Source: an uncultured Paenibacillaceae bacterium (GTDB taxonomy: Bacteria; Bacillota; Bacilli; Aneurinibacillales; Aneurinibacillaceae). Taken from it: DNA of 64,000 bases. A model generated the notes under the pieces. That model saw only the letters and a program-made list of their open reading frames with translations, made no database searches and was not told the origin of the DNA. The stretch lies in assembly GCA_946478845.1 (NCBI GenBank), contig CAMLDI010000016.1, positions 1-64,000 on the forward strand. Direction: 5' to 3'. This document shows positions 26,036 through 33,162 of this stretch, piece after piece (the first letter of the stretch is position 1; each line of letters begins with the position of its first letter). The translations under genes were made by a program, and so were the position numbers.

Positions 26036-26100
26036 AAAAAAGTATTGAAAGTTGCTTCAATCCATGGTATTTTAAAGTTCGTCAAGGAAAAATTAGATAG

Positions 26101-26214
26101 GAACCAGGATTCACTTAAAGGGTGGGATATGAAATCGCTCACTTGCCCCCGTGGTGAATGACGTAGGTCCTAGAGATGTTTTAATTCTCATCCTAGGAAA
26201 GGGGGAACCGGAAG
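26101..26214 (+). promoter_or_regulatory. Structured leader of speD, candidate cis-acting RNA
   Basis: Three features are seen. A small hairpin TCAC/GTGA (about 26139-26157) presents CCCCC (26146-26150) in its loop. A longer hairpin pairs TCCTAG-A-GATG with CATC-CTAGGA (about 26168-26197), ten pairs with one bulge. GGGGG (26201-26205) in the speD ribosome site is complementary to the CCCCC loop. Pairing of the loop with the ribosome site would form a pseudoknot-like or alternative fold that blocks initiation. I do not recognise a known riboswitch class. Confidence 0.45.
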
Positions 26215-26622
26215 ATGGAATACTCAACTTTCGGAAGACACATCGCTGTAGATGTTTGGGGAGTGGACTTTGAACAACTTAATAATTCTGAGTTTTTAAC
26301 CAATCATATGGTTGAAGCTGCAGATGTATGTGGTGCTACGGTATTATCTGTTCAATCAAAGCAATTTGAACCACAAGGCGCAACTGTTTTGGTAATGCTC
26401 TCTGAGAGTCATATTTCAATTCATACCTACCCCGAAAAAGGGTTTGCAGCTCTTGATTGTTATACCTGTGGGGATACGGTTGACCCGCAATTAGCGATTG
26501 ATTACCTGGTATCTATCCTCAAACCAGAACGTTACTACGCTAAGAAAATTATTCGTGGAATTGGCGAACTTGAGGTCGTAACACCAGAACTTAAACTTGG
26601 CTATGCACTCGTGACAGAATAA
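26215..26622 (+). CDS. speD: S-adenosylmethionine decarboxylase proenzyme
   Basis: Pyruvoyl enzyme making decarboxylated AdoMet for spermidine synthesis. The 135-residue proenzyme self-cleaves between E64 and S65 in SESHISIHTYPE; H70 and C85 (in CYTCGD) are the processing and catalytic residues of this class. It belongs to the short bacterial type 1B group, like B. subtilis SpeH/SpeD. GGGGGAACC precedes the ATG; this site may be controlled by the leader described separately. Spermidine synthase is not in the window, while arginine decarboxylase is. Confidence 0.95.
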   Translation: MEYSTFGRHIAVDVWGVDFEQLNNSEFLTNHMVEAADVCGATVLSVQSKQFEPQGATVLVMLSESHISIHTYPEKGFAALDCYTCGDTVDPQLAIDYLVSILKPERYYAKKIIRGIGELEVVTPELKLGYALVTE

Positions 26623-26655
26623 AGGGAGATACATTGTATCTTCCTTTTTTTATTC
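26622..26655 (+). terminator. Terminator after speD
   Basis: AAGGGAGATACA (26622-26633) pairs with TGTATCTTCCTT (26635-26646), with a long T run following. Confidence 0.82.
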
Positions 26656-26688
26656 GAGTTATCTAATTCCAGATAAGGAGCGACAAAA

Positions 26689-26943
26689 ATGGAAGGAATG
26701 GAATGGCATTTTTTGGTTGATTGGAAATTTTATATTTTAGCAATATTATTAGGAGCTACTTATAAACTGGGTTTTGCCCGAAAACTACCCCTTTTAAAAT
26801 CTGTTATTGTTTATTTTGTATTAGTTTTAGGAGCTATTCCTTTATATGCTTTAATGCTATTTGGATTGCCTATGATTCCAGCATTAGCGGTTGCAGTAGT
26901 GATTCTTTTAATTGCTCGTTTTCGCATGAAGAAATCAGCATGA
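26689..26943 (+). CDS. YlaH-like small membrane protein
   Basis: An 84-residue protein with about three hydrophobic segments (12-28, 35-58, 60-78). YKLGFARKLPLLKSVIVYFVLVLGAIPLY agrees with the YlaH family of Bacillus, function unknown. AAGGAG lies upstream of the ATG. ylaJ- and ylaK-like genes follow within 1.5 kb, as in B. subtilis, which supports the assignment. Confidence 0.75.
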   Translation: MEGMEWHFLVDWKFYILAILLGATYKLGFARKLPLLKSVIVYFVLVLGAIPLYALMLFGLPMIPALAVAVVILLIARFRMKKSA

Positions 26944-27012
26944 AAATAATCATGTTGAATTTCCTATCTTTTCCGTTATAAAATAAAGGTAATAGATAAG
27001 GGAGGTTTGCCT

Positions 27013-27474
27013 ATGGCGGAAATCGTCTCTCAATCATTGAATCAAGATTTACTGCCTTTATTGCAGACAGAACATTTAGCAACCTTATCAACAATTGGAG
27101 TGGATGGTGTACCTTGTGTAAATGCAATTTCCTGGGTTTATGCACCTAATCCTTCCAGGATTTATTTAGCTGTAAATAGCCGTTCTCAAGTACTTGAGAA
27201 CATTAGAAAGCATGAACATGTGGTTTTAACGGTTTTTGGTTCAGGTTCTATTTTTGCCATTGTTGGAAAAGCCAGTGTAAAAATGGATCGAATTGATCAA
27301 GTGCCAATTAAATTATCTATGGTAGAGATTGCCATTGAAGAAATTCGAGATGTCATGTTTTATGGGGCGTCTCTTACTGCATGTCCAAAATTTGAAAAAA
27401 CATATGATGCACATGTAGCTGAACAATTAGATCACCTTGTATTAGAAGCATTAAAAAATGCCAAGTCTATTTGA
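27013..27474 (+). CDS. Pyridoxamine 5'-phosphate oxidase-like flavin-binding protein
   Basis: A 153-residue split-barrel protein. LLQTEHLATLSTIGVDGVPCVNAISWVYA is the typical first strand pair of the PNPOx-like fold, and IYLAVNSRSQVLENIRKHEHVVLTVFG continues it. Such proteins bind FMN, F420 or heme; the substrate is not deducible. It may correspond to YlaL of B. subtilis, which lies in the same neighbourhood, but this is from memory. Start at ATG 27013, seven bases after GGGAGG; a TTG at 27007 is less likely. Confidence 0.72.
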   Translation: MAEIVSQSLNQDLLPLLQTEHLATLSTIGVDGVPCVNAISWVYAPNPSRIYLAVNSRSQVLENIRKHEHVVLTVFGSGSIFAIVGKASVKMDRIDQVPIKLSMVEIAIEEIRDVMFYGASLTACPKFEKTYDAHVAEQLDHLVLEALKNAKSI

Positions 27475-27488
27475 CCTGGCATTTTTTC
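27453..27488. terminator. Bidirectional terminator
   Basis: AAAAAATGCCAAGTC (27453-27467) pairs with GACCTGGCATTTTTT (27473-27487) with one mismatch; T runs lie on both strands. It serves the PNPOx-like gene and the convergent ylaJ-like gene. Confidence 0.88.
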
Positions 27489-27493
27489 TTTTC

Positions 27494-27964
27494 TTAACGT
27501 TGTTGCTTTGCTCGTATATCTGTTGGTGTTTGGGGAATAAGTCTTCCTGTAATATCAGCGAGTTCTTCTGCAATTCCTGCAATGGGGCGTCCTTTGCGTA
27601 TATCTTCATTCATTTCGCGAATACGTTGTACCAGTCCAGGATCTGCGGTAACCAGAGCAGTGGCACCCAACGGATCTTCCTTTAAGGATTCTGCGACAGA
27701 ATATTTAATTGTTCCAACCCTGGACCGTTCTAATTTATCATCAACTGTAATGCCAACAACTGCTACTTTATTGACTACAACAGCTGTTGCTTTTTGTACA
27801 CCTTTTACCCTGGTTGCCAAATCTACCAGATGGTCCGCTTTTGATGTGGAATTTGTTTGCTGAATGTTTGTTTGATTTTGAGGGTTAGCAGGTTTGCTTG
27901 CCTGGCTGCATCCGCTTATAATCAACAAGAGGAGCAATAAGGAAAATACCCATCTCATACTCAT
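27494..27964 (-). CDS. YhcN/YlaJ-family sporulation lipoprotein
   Basis: A lipoprotein of about 156 residues: hydrophobic signal MSMRWVFSLLLLLLIISGC with the lipobox ISGC, a Q/N/S-rich linker, then the YhcN/YlaJ domain (ADHLVDLATRVKGVQKATAVVVNKVAVVGITVD, and TADPGLVQRIREMNEDIRKG). Family members are found in the spore and affect germination. AAAGGA lies six bases before the ATG at 27964; an ATG three bases earlier (27967) is equally possible. About 43 further in-frame upstream codons are not conserved-looking and lack a ribosome site. Confidence 0.8.
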   Translation of the reverse strand: MSMRWVFSLLLLLLIISGCSQASKPANPQNQTNIQQTNSTSKADHLVDLATRVKGVQKATAVVVNKVAVVGITVDDKLERSRVGTIKYSVAESLKEDPLGATALVTADPGLVQRIREMNEDIRKGRPIAGIAEELADITGRLIPQTPTDIRAKQQR

Positions 27965-28132
27965 CATGCATCCTTTCTGGCTAATAAAAAGTAGTGTTGT
28001 TAGTATTTCACACAGAAAGAAAGGTATACCCTGATTTGTACTACAATAAAATAATTTAAGCACGTACAAGAATTCTGTAAAAACCATATAGTACAAATAA
28101 GCAAGGATATACAGGCTTGGGGAGGCGAAACA

Positions 28133-29470
28133 TTGAGAAAAAAGATATATGTTCTTGATACCAATGTTTTATTACAGGATCCACTGTCCATTTATTCCTT
28201 TCAAGATAATGATGTAATTATTCCTGCTGTTGTTCTTGAGGAAGTAGATTCCAAAAAAAGATTAATGGATGAAATAGGGCGAAATGCAAGGCATGTTGCC
28301 CGATTACTTGATAACTTAAGATTAAAGGGGCAATTGCATACAGGGGTAGCTTTGGAAAATGGAGGACAATTAAGGGTTGAATTAAATCATCGATCTTTTA
28401 ATCAAATGCAAGAGCTGTTTATTGATAAAACCAATGACAATCGGATTCTTTCAGTTTCCTTAAATTTGATGATTGAAGAAAAGCAAACAGATCATCCTCG
28501 CCCAGTGATTTTAGTAAGTAAAGATGCCTTAATGCGTGTGAAGGCGGACGCTCTAGGATTAACAGCGGAAGATTTCCTTTCGGATCGTGTTGTGTCTGAA
28601 TATTCAAGCTTATATGAAGGGTATCAAGTGTTAAAGGTCTCTGTAGATTTGATTCGGCAATTTTACACCCAGGTTCCTTTCCCTATTAAGAATTTTGTGC
28701 CTGGTCTCCATTTATATCCCCATCAGTTTCTCATTTTGCGTGATGAATTAGGGGGTTCCTCCTCGGCGATTGCCCGTGTAGGTGAAGATGGGCACAATAT
28801 ATATCCACTTTTTTATGGAGATGAAATTATCTGGGGTGTAAAGGCCCGTAATGCCCAGCAGAAAATGGCTATGGAGCTTTTAATGAATAAGGATATCCCC
28901 CTGGTTACATTAACAGGGAAGGCTGGCACAGGGAAAACCCTTCTTTCTCTGGCAGCAGGTTTAATGCAAACAGAGGATGAACGATTATATAAAAAATTGC
29001 TTGTGGCTCGTCCAATTGTTCCTCTTGGCAAAGACCTGGGTTTTTTGCCTGGCGAAAAGGAAGAAAAACTTCGCCCATGGATGCAGCCTATTTATGATAA
29101 TTTAGAATATCTGTTTAATACAAAACAGTCAGGGGATTTAGATAAGATTTTAGCGGGATTAGGCAGCATTCAGGTGGAAGCTTTAACTTATATTAGGGGA
29201 CGCAGTATTCCTGAGCAATTCATCATTATTGATGAAGCGCAAAATTTAACCAAACATGAGGTGAAAACCATATTAACCAGGGTAGGGGAAAATAGTAAAA
29301 TTGTCCTCATGGGAGATCCACAGCAAATTGATCATCCTTACCTGGATGAAGTGAATAATGGTTTAACCTACGTTGTAGAATTGTTTAAAAATCAAAAAAT
29401 GGCCGGCCATATCAAATTGGAAAAAGGAGAACGGTCAAATCTGGCTCAATTGGCTGCCGATTTATTGTAA
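28133..29470 (+). CDS. PIN-PhoH ATPase (YlaK family)
   Basis: A 445-residue two-domain protein. The N-terminal PIN nuclease domain has acidic residues in YVLDTNVLLQDP (6-17) and VVLEEVD; the C-terminal PhoH ATPase has Walker A GKAGTGKT (about 262-269), VARPIVPLGKDLGFLPG and Walker B IIIDEAQN. PhoH2-type PIN-PhoH proteins have been reported to act as RNA helicase/RNases. The start is TTG 28133 after GGGGAGG. It is divergent from the ylaJ-like lipoprotein gene, 168 bases away, and ends in a terminator. Confidence 0.9.
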   Translation: MRKKIYVLDTNVLLQDPLSIYSFQDNDVIIPAVVLEEVDSKKRLMDEIGRNARHVARLLDNLRLKGQLHTGVALENGGQLRVELNHRSFNQMQELFIDKTNDNRILSVSLNLMIEEKQTDHPRPVILVSKDALMRVKADALGLTAEDFLSDRVVSEYSSLYEGYQVLKVSVDLIRQFYTQVPFPIKNFVPGLHLYPHQFLILRDELGGSSSAIARVGEDGHNIYPLFYGDEIIWGVKARNAQQKMAMELLMNKDIPLVTLTGKAGTGKTLLSLAAGLMQTEDERLYKKLLVARPIVPLGKDLGFLPGEKEEKLRPWMQPIYDNLEYLFNTKQSGDLDKILAGLGSIQVEALTYIRGRSIPEQFIIIDEAQNLTKHEVKTILTRVGENSKIVLMGDPQQIDHPYLDEVNNGLTYVVELFKNQKMAGHIKLEKGERSNLAQLAADLL

Positions 29471-29476
29471 ATTAGT

Positions 29477-29510
29477 CACCCCGAGGGTTACTTCGGGGTG
29501 TTTTCTTTTC
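29477..29510 (+). terminator. Terminator after the PIN-PhoH gene
   Basis: CACCCCGA (29477-29484) pairs with TCGGGGTG (29493-29500), followed by TTTTCTTTTC. Confidence 0.85.
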
Positions 29511-29565
29511 TTCTATAGTGATAAATATGGTATGATATAAGTACCTATAGACAGGAGGAATTCTT

Positions 29566-30189
29566 TTGCAAATTTTCACATATCCTTTGGGGCCTTTACA
29601 AACAAATAGTTATTTGATTGTAAATGAAGAAACAAATAAGGGGATTATTATTGATGCAGGGATGAACCCTGGTGAATTATTAAAAAAAGCATCTGAGTAT
29701 AAAATAGAAGGGATTTTACTTACCCATGCCCATTTTGATCACATGGGGGGTGTGGAAGAAATCCGTAAAGCTGTACAAGCCCCAGTTTATATTCATCCAG
29801 GGGAACAATCTTTTTTACAGAATCCTGACTTGAATTTATCTGCCAATTGGTTTATGACAGGGCATGGAATAAAAGGGCAGCCTGCGGAGAAAGAATATAT
29901 AGATGGAGATTTAATTGAATTGGCCGGATTGAAAATTATTGTGTTGGAAACTCCGGGCCATACACTGGGAAGTGTATCTTTGCTTATTGGAAACCATGTT
30001 TTTACAGGGGATGCATTGTTTCAAGGCTCCATCGGCCGCACTGATTTTCCTGGAGGCAGTTTTACCCAATTAAAGAAAAGTATCTTCAATAAATTATTCA
30101 CACTATATGACGATGTAGTGGTTTATCCCGGGCATGGATTAACGACAACCATTGGAAAAGAAAAGAAGGAAAACCCATTTTTATTGTAA
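29566..30189 (+). CDS. MBL-fold metallohydrolase (YqgX/glyoxalase II-like)
   Basis: A 207-residue metallo-beta-lactamase-fold enzyme. THAHFDHMGG (about 53-62) is the HxHxDH metal motif, followed by the second metal histidine in ETPGHTLGSVS, the bridging aspartate in FTGDALFQGSIGRTD, and YPGHGLTT. It resembles B. subtilis YqgX and hydroxyacylglutathione hydrolases. In a bacillithiol-producing cell it may hydrolyse S-acyl-bacillithiol, which is inference. Start is TTG 29566 with AGGAGG about nine bases upstream. yqgY- and yqgZ-like genes lie nearby. Confidence 0.85.
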   Translation: MQIFTYPLGPLQTNSYLIVNEETNKGIIIDAGMNPGELLKKASEYKIEGILLTHAHFDHMGGVEEIRKAVQAPVYIHPGEQSFLQNPDLNLSANWFMTGHGIKGQPAEKEYIDGDLIELAGLKIIVLETPGHTLGSVSLLIGNHVFTGDALFQGSIGRTDFPGGSFTQLKKSIFNKLFTLYDDVVVYPGHGLTTTIGKEKKENPFLL

Positions 30190-30331
30190 AGGAAAATGCT
30201 GGACATAAATATGTCACATTTTTATCACAGGGTGAGTGTTAAACTACTACATTCAAGCTGTAAATATTGATAAACTAACATTGAATTTATTATTTATATT
30301 TATTTATTTTGGAAAAAGGGATGATGTTTGG

Positions 30332-30529
30332 ATGTTACTTGGATTATCAACTGGTACTTGGATGCTTCTTACCATTATGGTTGCTTTTACTGTTGGCGGA
30401 ATCGGCTTTTGGCTTGCAGCGAGAAAATCAGGCCAATTTGATGATGTGGAAGGAATTAAATACCGCATGATGGAAGATGGGGCTTTGGACATCGAAGAAC
30501 CAAAAGAAGATAAAAAAGCAGAAAAGTGA
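30332..30529 (+). CDS. CcoS-like small membrane peptide
   Basis: A 65-residue peptide with one N-terminal membrane helix (about 8-28), then AARKSGQFDDVEGIKYRMMEDG. The W/A-x-x-SGQFDDxEG signature is that of CcoS, a small protein needed for cofactor insertion into cbb3 cytochrome oxidase. The tail is charged (EEPKEDKKAEK). Start at ATG 30332 with AAAAGGG about 11 bases upstream. No cbb3 oxidase genes are in the window; a CcoG-like gene is 11 kb away. The family call is from the short signature only. Confidence 0.65.
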   Translation: MLLGLSTGTWMLLTIMVAFTVGGIGFWLAARKSGQFDDVEGIKYRMMEDGALDIEEPKEDKKAEK

Positions 30530-30535
30530 TCTGTT

Positions 30536-30568
30536 AAAAAAGCATGCCATAAAGGGCATGCTTTTTTA
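30536..30568 (+). terminator. Terminator after the CcoS-like gene
   Basis: AAAAAAGCATGCC (30536-30548) pairs perfectly with GGCATGCTTTTTT (30555-30567). Confidence 0.9.
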
Positions 30569-30582
30569 GATACTAGAAGAAT

Positions 30583-30657
30583 AAAAAACCAATCTTCCGG
30601 GGGGAGGAAGATTGGAAGGGGAGGTTAAGATCATCTTCGTTGAGCATATGAGATATT
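30583..30657 (-). ncRNA. Candidate C-rich small RNA, about 75 nt
   Basis: On the minus strand, a near-consensus promoter is followed seven bases after the -10 by a transcript that ends in a 10-bp perfect hairpin (CCAATCTTCC / GGAAGATTGG, 30615-30606 and 30598-30589) and six Us (30588-30583). The body contains CCTCCCC and the terminator loop contains TCCCCCC. Such single-stranded C-rich motifs are characteristic of Firmicute sRNAs like RsaE/RoxS and FsrA, which pair with Shine-Dalgarno sequences; here AACCUCCCCUU is complementary to AAGGGGAGGUU. No homologue is recognised by sequence. Confidence 0.6.
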
Positions 30658-30663
30658 ACTTAT

Positions 30664-30692
30664 ATAATATAACGGTTTTTAAACTATGTCAA
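30664..30692 (-). promoter_or_regulatory. Promoter of the candidate small RNA
   Basis: On the minus strand, a perfect TTGACA (30692-30687), exactly 17 bases, and TATTAT (30669-30664). It points away from the methyltransferase gene at 30713 and leads only to the short transcript and its terminator. Confidence 0.7.
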
Positions 30693-30712
30693 TAGTGGTA
30701 AAGGGAGAGTTT

Positions 30713-31828
30713 ATGGATAATTTATTAAAGAAAAGAATCATGGAAAAGATCGAGCAAAGCGGCGAAAAAGGGATTTCTTTTGCTACCTTTATGGAATTAG
30801 CTCTCTATTCAGAAGGAGGCTATTATACTAAAGAACAACAAAAAATTGGCAAAGAGGGAGACTTTTATACAAGTTCATCTGTTCACCCTGTTTTTGGAGA
30901 AATACTGGCAGAATATATATGGAAACAAATGGATAAAATAGAATCCCAGCCGAAATATATTGTTGAAATGGGCGGGGGAACAGGAGCCTTAAGCAAACAG
31001 ATTATTAGTCATTTCATGAAAAAGGAAGAAATTTCTAATATAAAGTATATATTAATAGAAGCAAGTCCTTTTCATCGCAGGTTGCAACAGGAAAAACTGT
31101 CCCAATATTTGACAGAGGAATGTGTGGAGTTTTTCTCCACCATTTCTGAAGCCAAACAAAAGATACCCCAACTGAATGGTGTGTTTTTCTCCAATGAACT
31201 TCCAGATGCCTTCCCTGTCCATATTGTTTGTTTCCAGGGGGGAGAATGGAAAGAAGTATATGTTACTTGCAATGAAGAAGGTGAATTTATGGAAAAGCTT
31301 TTTCCTGCTGCACCGGAAATTCTAAATTATTGTATTGAACGAAAAATCCCCAAACAAGAAGGGTATCGAACAGAAATTAATTTATATAGCATTCGCTGGA
31401 TGGATGAGGTGTCCTCATGGCTTCATGATGGAACCTGCATTACCATCGATTATGGTTATACCTGTGAGGAATACTATGCTCCCTGGCGCAATCGTGGCAC
31501 CCTTATGTGTTATCAAAATCATAAGGCAAAGGAAAATCCATATGTTATGGTGGGAGACCAGGATATTACCGCTCATATTAATTTCACGGATTTAATGGAA
31601 ACAGGAGAAAGAAATGGGCTTATGCCTCTTCTTTTTCTGAATCAGGGTGAGTTTTTAATTCAGTCAGGAATACTTGAAGAGTTACAGAGCCATGCTGCAC
31701 GGGATCCTTTCCGTAATGAAACAGCACGGAGAAACAGAGCCATTCGCCAATTGATTATGGATGGGGAGATGGGGTGTGTTTTTAAAGTGTTGGTGCAAGT
31801 TAAGAAAAAAAGGTGCTTGTCCCAATAG
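30713..31828 (+). CDS. MidA/NDUFAF7-like SAM-dependent methyltransferase
   Basis: A 371-residue protein of the DUF185 (MidA) family. GGYYTKEQQKIGKEGDFYTSSSVHPVFGEIL near the N-terminus, the SAM-binding IVEMGGGTGALSKQI, FFSNELPDAFPVHIV, CITIDYGYTCEEYY and GDQDITAHINFTDL are family marks. Eukaryotic relatives methylate an arginine in complex I; the bacterial substrate is not established. ATG 30713 follows AAAGGGAG; an in-frame ATG at 30686 overlaps the sRNA promoter and has no ribosome site. The 3' end is inside the shared terminator. Confidence 0.85.
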   Translation: MDNLLKKRIMEKIEQSGEKGISFATFMELALYSEGGYYTKEQQKIGKEGDFYTSSSVHPVFGEILAEYIWKQMDKIESQPKYIVEMGGGTGALSKQIISHFMKKEEISNIKYILIEASPFHRRLQQEKLSQYLTEECVEFFSTISEAKQKIPQLNGVFFSNELPDAFPVHIVCFQGGEWKEVYVTCNEEGEFMEKLFPAAPEILNYCIERKIPKQEGYRTEINLYSIRWMDEVSSWLHDGTCITIDYGYTCEEYYAPWRNRGTLMCYQNHKAKENPYVMVGDQDITAHINFTDLMETGERNGLMPLLFLNQGEFLIQSGILEELQSHAARDPFRNETARRNRAIRQLIMDGEMGCVFKVLVQVKKKRCLSQ

Positions 31829-31843
31829 ACAGCACCTTTTTTC
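31805..31843. terminator. Bidirectional terminator
   Basis: AAAAAAAGGTGC (31805-31816) pairs with GCACCTTTTTT (31832-31842), with GTC/GAC inside. It overlaps the end of the methyltransferase gene and also serves the convergent DUF2626 gene. Confidence 0.88.
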
Positions 31844-31853
31844 AAGCTATGTT

Positions 31854-32135
31854 TTATAAATAAGCTTTTAATAAATCTAATGCTGCACTTTCTCCTTCGG
31901 CCATTGTAGGATAGTCTCCGAAGAATGCATAATACATGAATCCGGTAAATGCAGCAAATAAGTATACCATGAAAATGGTCATATAGGACTTTTCAGAAAG
32001 ATCGATGTAGCTAAGTGCAATGAAAAGTCCGGTTTGAGCGAAGAATAGCACTGCCATAATCGTCAGGTTACCCCATAAAGCCATAAGTGCAGTAACAAGC
32101 GTAAAGAAAGCCAGAACGCGAAACATACGTGCCAT
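31854..32135 (-). CDS. DUF2626 membrane protein (YqgY family)
   Basis: A 93-residue protein with three hydrophobic segments (about 5-22, 24-43, 52-73). MARMFRVLAFFTLVTALMA, LFFAQTGLFIALSYIDLSEKSYMTIFMVYL and GFMYYAFFGDY agree with B. subtilis YqgY (DUF2626), function unknown. A GGGGGGAAATAG ribosome site region precedes the start. YqgX- and YqgZ-like genes nearby match the B. subtilis neighbourhood. Confidence 0.8.
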   Translation of the reverse strand: MARMFRVLAFFTLVTALMALWGNLTIMAVLFFAQTGLFIALSYIDLSEKSYMTIFMVYLFAAFTGFMYYAFFGDYPTMAEGESAALDLLKAYL

Positions 32136-32233
32136 TTCTATTTCCCCCCTTTTTCGACATACTATGAGTCCATCATTTATTATAATTCAGAGGTACATGA
32201 CTGTAAATGTTAAGGTTTGATAAAAACGAAAAA

Positions 32234-32941
32234 TTATTCAGGAAGACGTAATAATGTATAATCGCAGGATTGGCAACCGGACATAATAGAATTCTCTTCA
32301 ATCAGTTGAATCTCTTTCCCGAAGAAGGTTTCGAATATTCCGATTAGTAACATGTGATGCATTTGGCAAATGCTTGCAGGATGTTTTAAAGCAGTTTCTT
32401 TAAATGTGCAATTAAATACACGGAAACGAATGGTGCGTTCATCCACAATGTTAATTTCAGGATTTAATCCCTGGGCGAGAATAACACGGCGAATGGTATT
32501 GATTTTCTCTTCATAGCTCATTCGAGAAAGAACAAGATGTTCTCTTTCAATGGCTTGTTTGGCTGCTTCCTGACCAAACCGTAGACCCATGTCATCCATA
32601 GCTTTTTGTCCCACTTCCCCTAGAGAAAGAAGGGTTTCAATTGCAATGGTGGCAAGAAGTTGATAATCCCGTGGAGGGAATTGGAGGTTGACCACCTGTT
32701 CGGATAAATTATAAAGCCGGCTTGGCCGTCCGCCTTTTCCGGTTTTTTCAGAAGATGAAGTGAGAAGGTTTACATCTTCTAACTTTGTTAAATGGAGGCG
32801 GGCAACATTAGGATGAATTTCAAACTCGTCCGCAATTTCCTGTACGGTTACCGATTGATGGTTGGTAACTATATAATGGTAAATTGAAAAACGTGTGGGG
32901 TCGGCTAAAACGCCGGTAAGTTTTAAAGTATCATTTTCCAT
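32234..32941 (-). CDS. ArsR-type winged-helix regulator with SufR-like cysteine domain
   Basis: A 235-residue regulator. Residues 5-80 form a winged helix (LADPTRFSIYHYIV, VQEIADEFEIHPNVARLHLTKLEDVNLL, GRPSRLYNLS). The C-terminal half carries C178 (FNCTF), C192 (ASICQMHH, with H195/H196), C223 and C226 (SGCQSCDY). This pattern is like SufR, whose cysteines hold a [4Fe-4S] cluster and sense iron-sulfur status. Sensing of an Fe-S cluster, redox state or metal is therefore likely but not proven. No suf genes are in the window. It is divergent from the MgsR-like gene, which it might control. Confidence 0.75.
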   Translation of the reverse strand: MENDTLKLTGVLADPTRFSIYHYIVTNHQSVTVQEIADEFEIHPNVARLHLTKLEDVNLLTSSSEKTGKGGRPSRLYNLSEQVVNLQFPPRDYQLLATIAIETLLSLGEVGQKAMDDMGLRFGQEAAKQAIEREHLVLSRMSYEEKINTIRRVILAQGLNPEINIVDERTIRFRVFNCTFKETALKHPASICQMHHMLLIGIFETFFGKEIQLIEENSIMSGCQSCDYTLLRLPE

Positions 32942-33043
32942 AGAAAATCCCCCTATTTCTCTCTATAAACAAGTGAGCTAGTATCTCAGGTTAATTATAG
33001 TACAAACCATGGCAAAGGGGAAATGTCGGTTTTGTAAACACTA

Positions 33044-33073
33044 TTGACATAGGAATAAATTAAATAATATACT
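33044..33073 (+). promoter_or_regulatory. Promoter of the MgsR-like gene
   Basis: Perfect TTGACA (33044-33049), 18-base spacer, TATACT (33068-33073), about 85-90 bases before the start codon. The remaining leader contains TATACATATAT repeats. Confidence 0.65.
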
Positions 33074-33162
33074 TATGTTAAAAATATTGGGTATACATAT
33101 ATCTTACCCATTTCCTATAATTTTAAAAAAGATTTGAAATATACAAGGAGATGACTATTGTG

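Noticed and set aside
27968..28096. A longer YlaJ-like protein with an upstream hydrophobic extension
   Set aside because: The lipoprotein signal begins at the ATG near 27964 with a ribosome site; the upstream codons would bury the signal peptide and overlap the divergent promoter region.
30589..30615. Hairpin read as a plus-strand terminator of the CcoS-like gene
   Set aside because: On the plus strand it is followed by AAGGGGAGG, not by Ts. The U run exists only on the minus strand, and the CcoS-like gene has its own terminator at 30536-30568.
30568..30645. A 24-codon frame on the minus strand inside the candidate sRNA, beginning at an ATG near 30647
   Set aside because: No ribosome binding site precedes it, the frame runs through the terminator hairpin and codes for nothing recognisable. 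A non-coding RNA explains the signals better.
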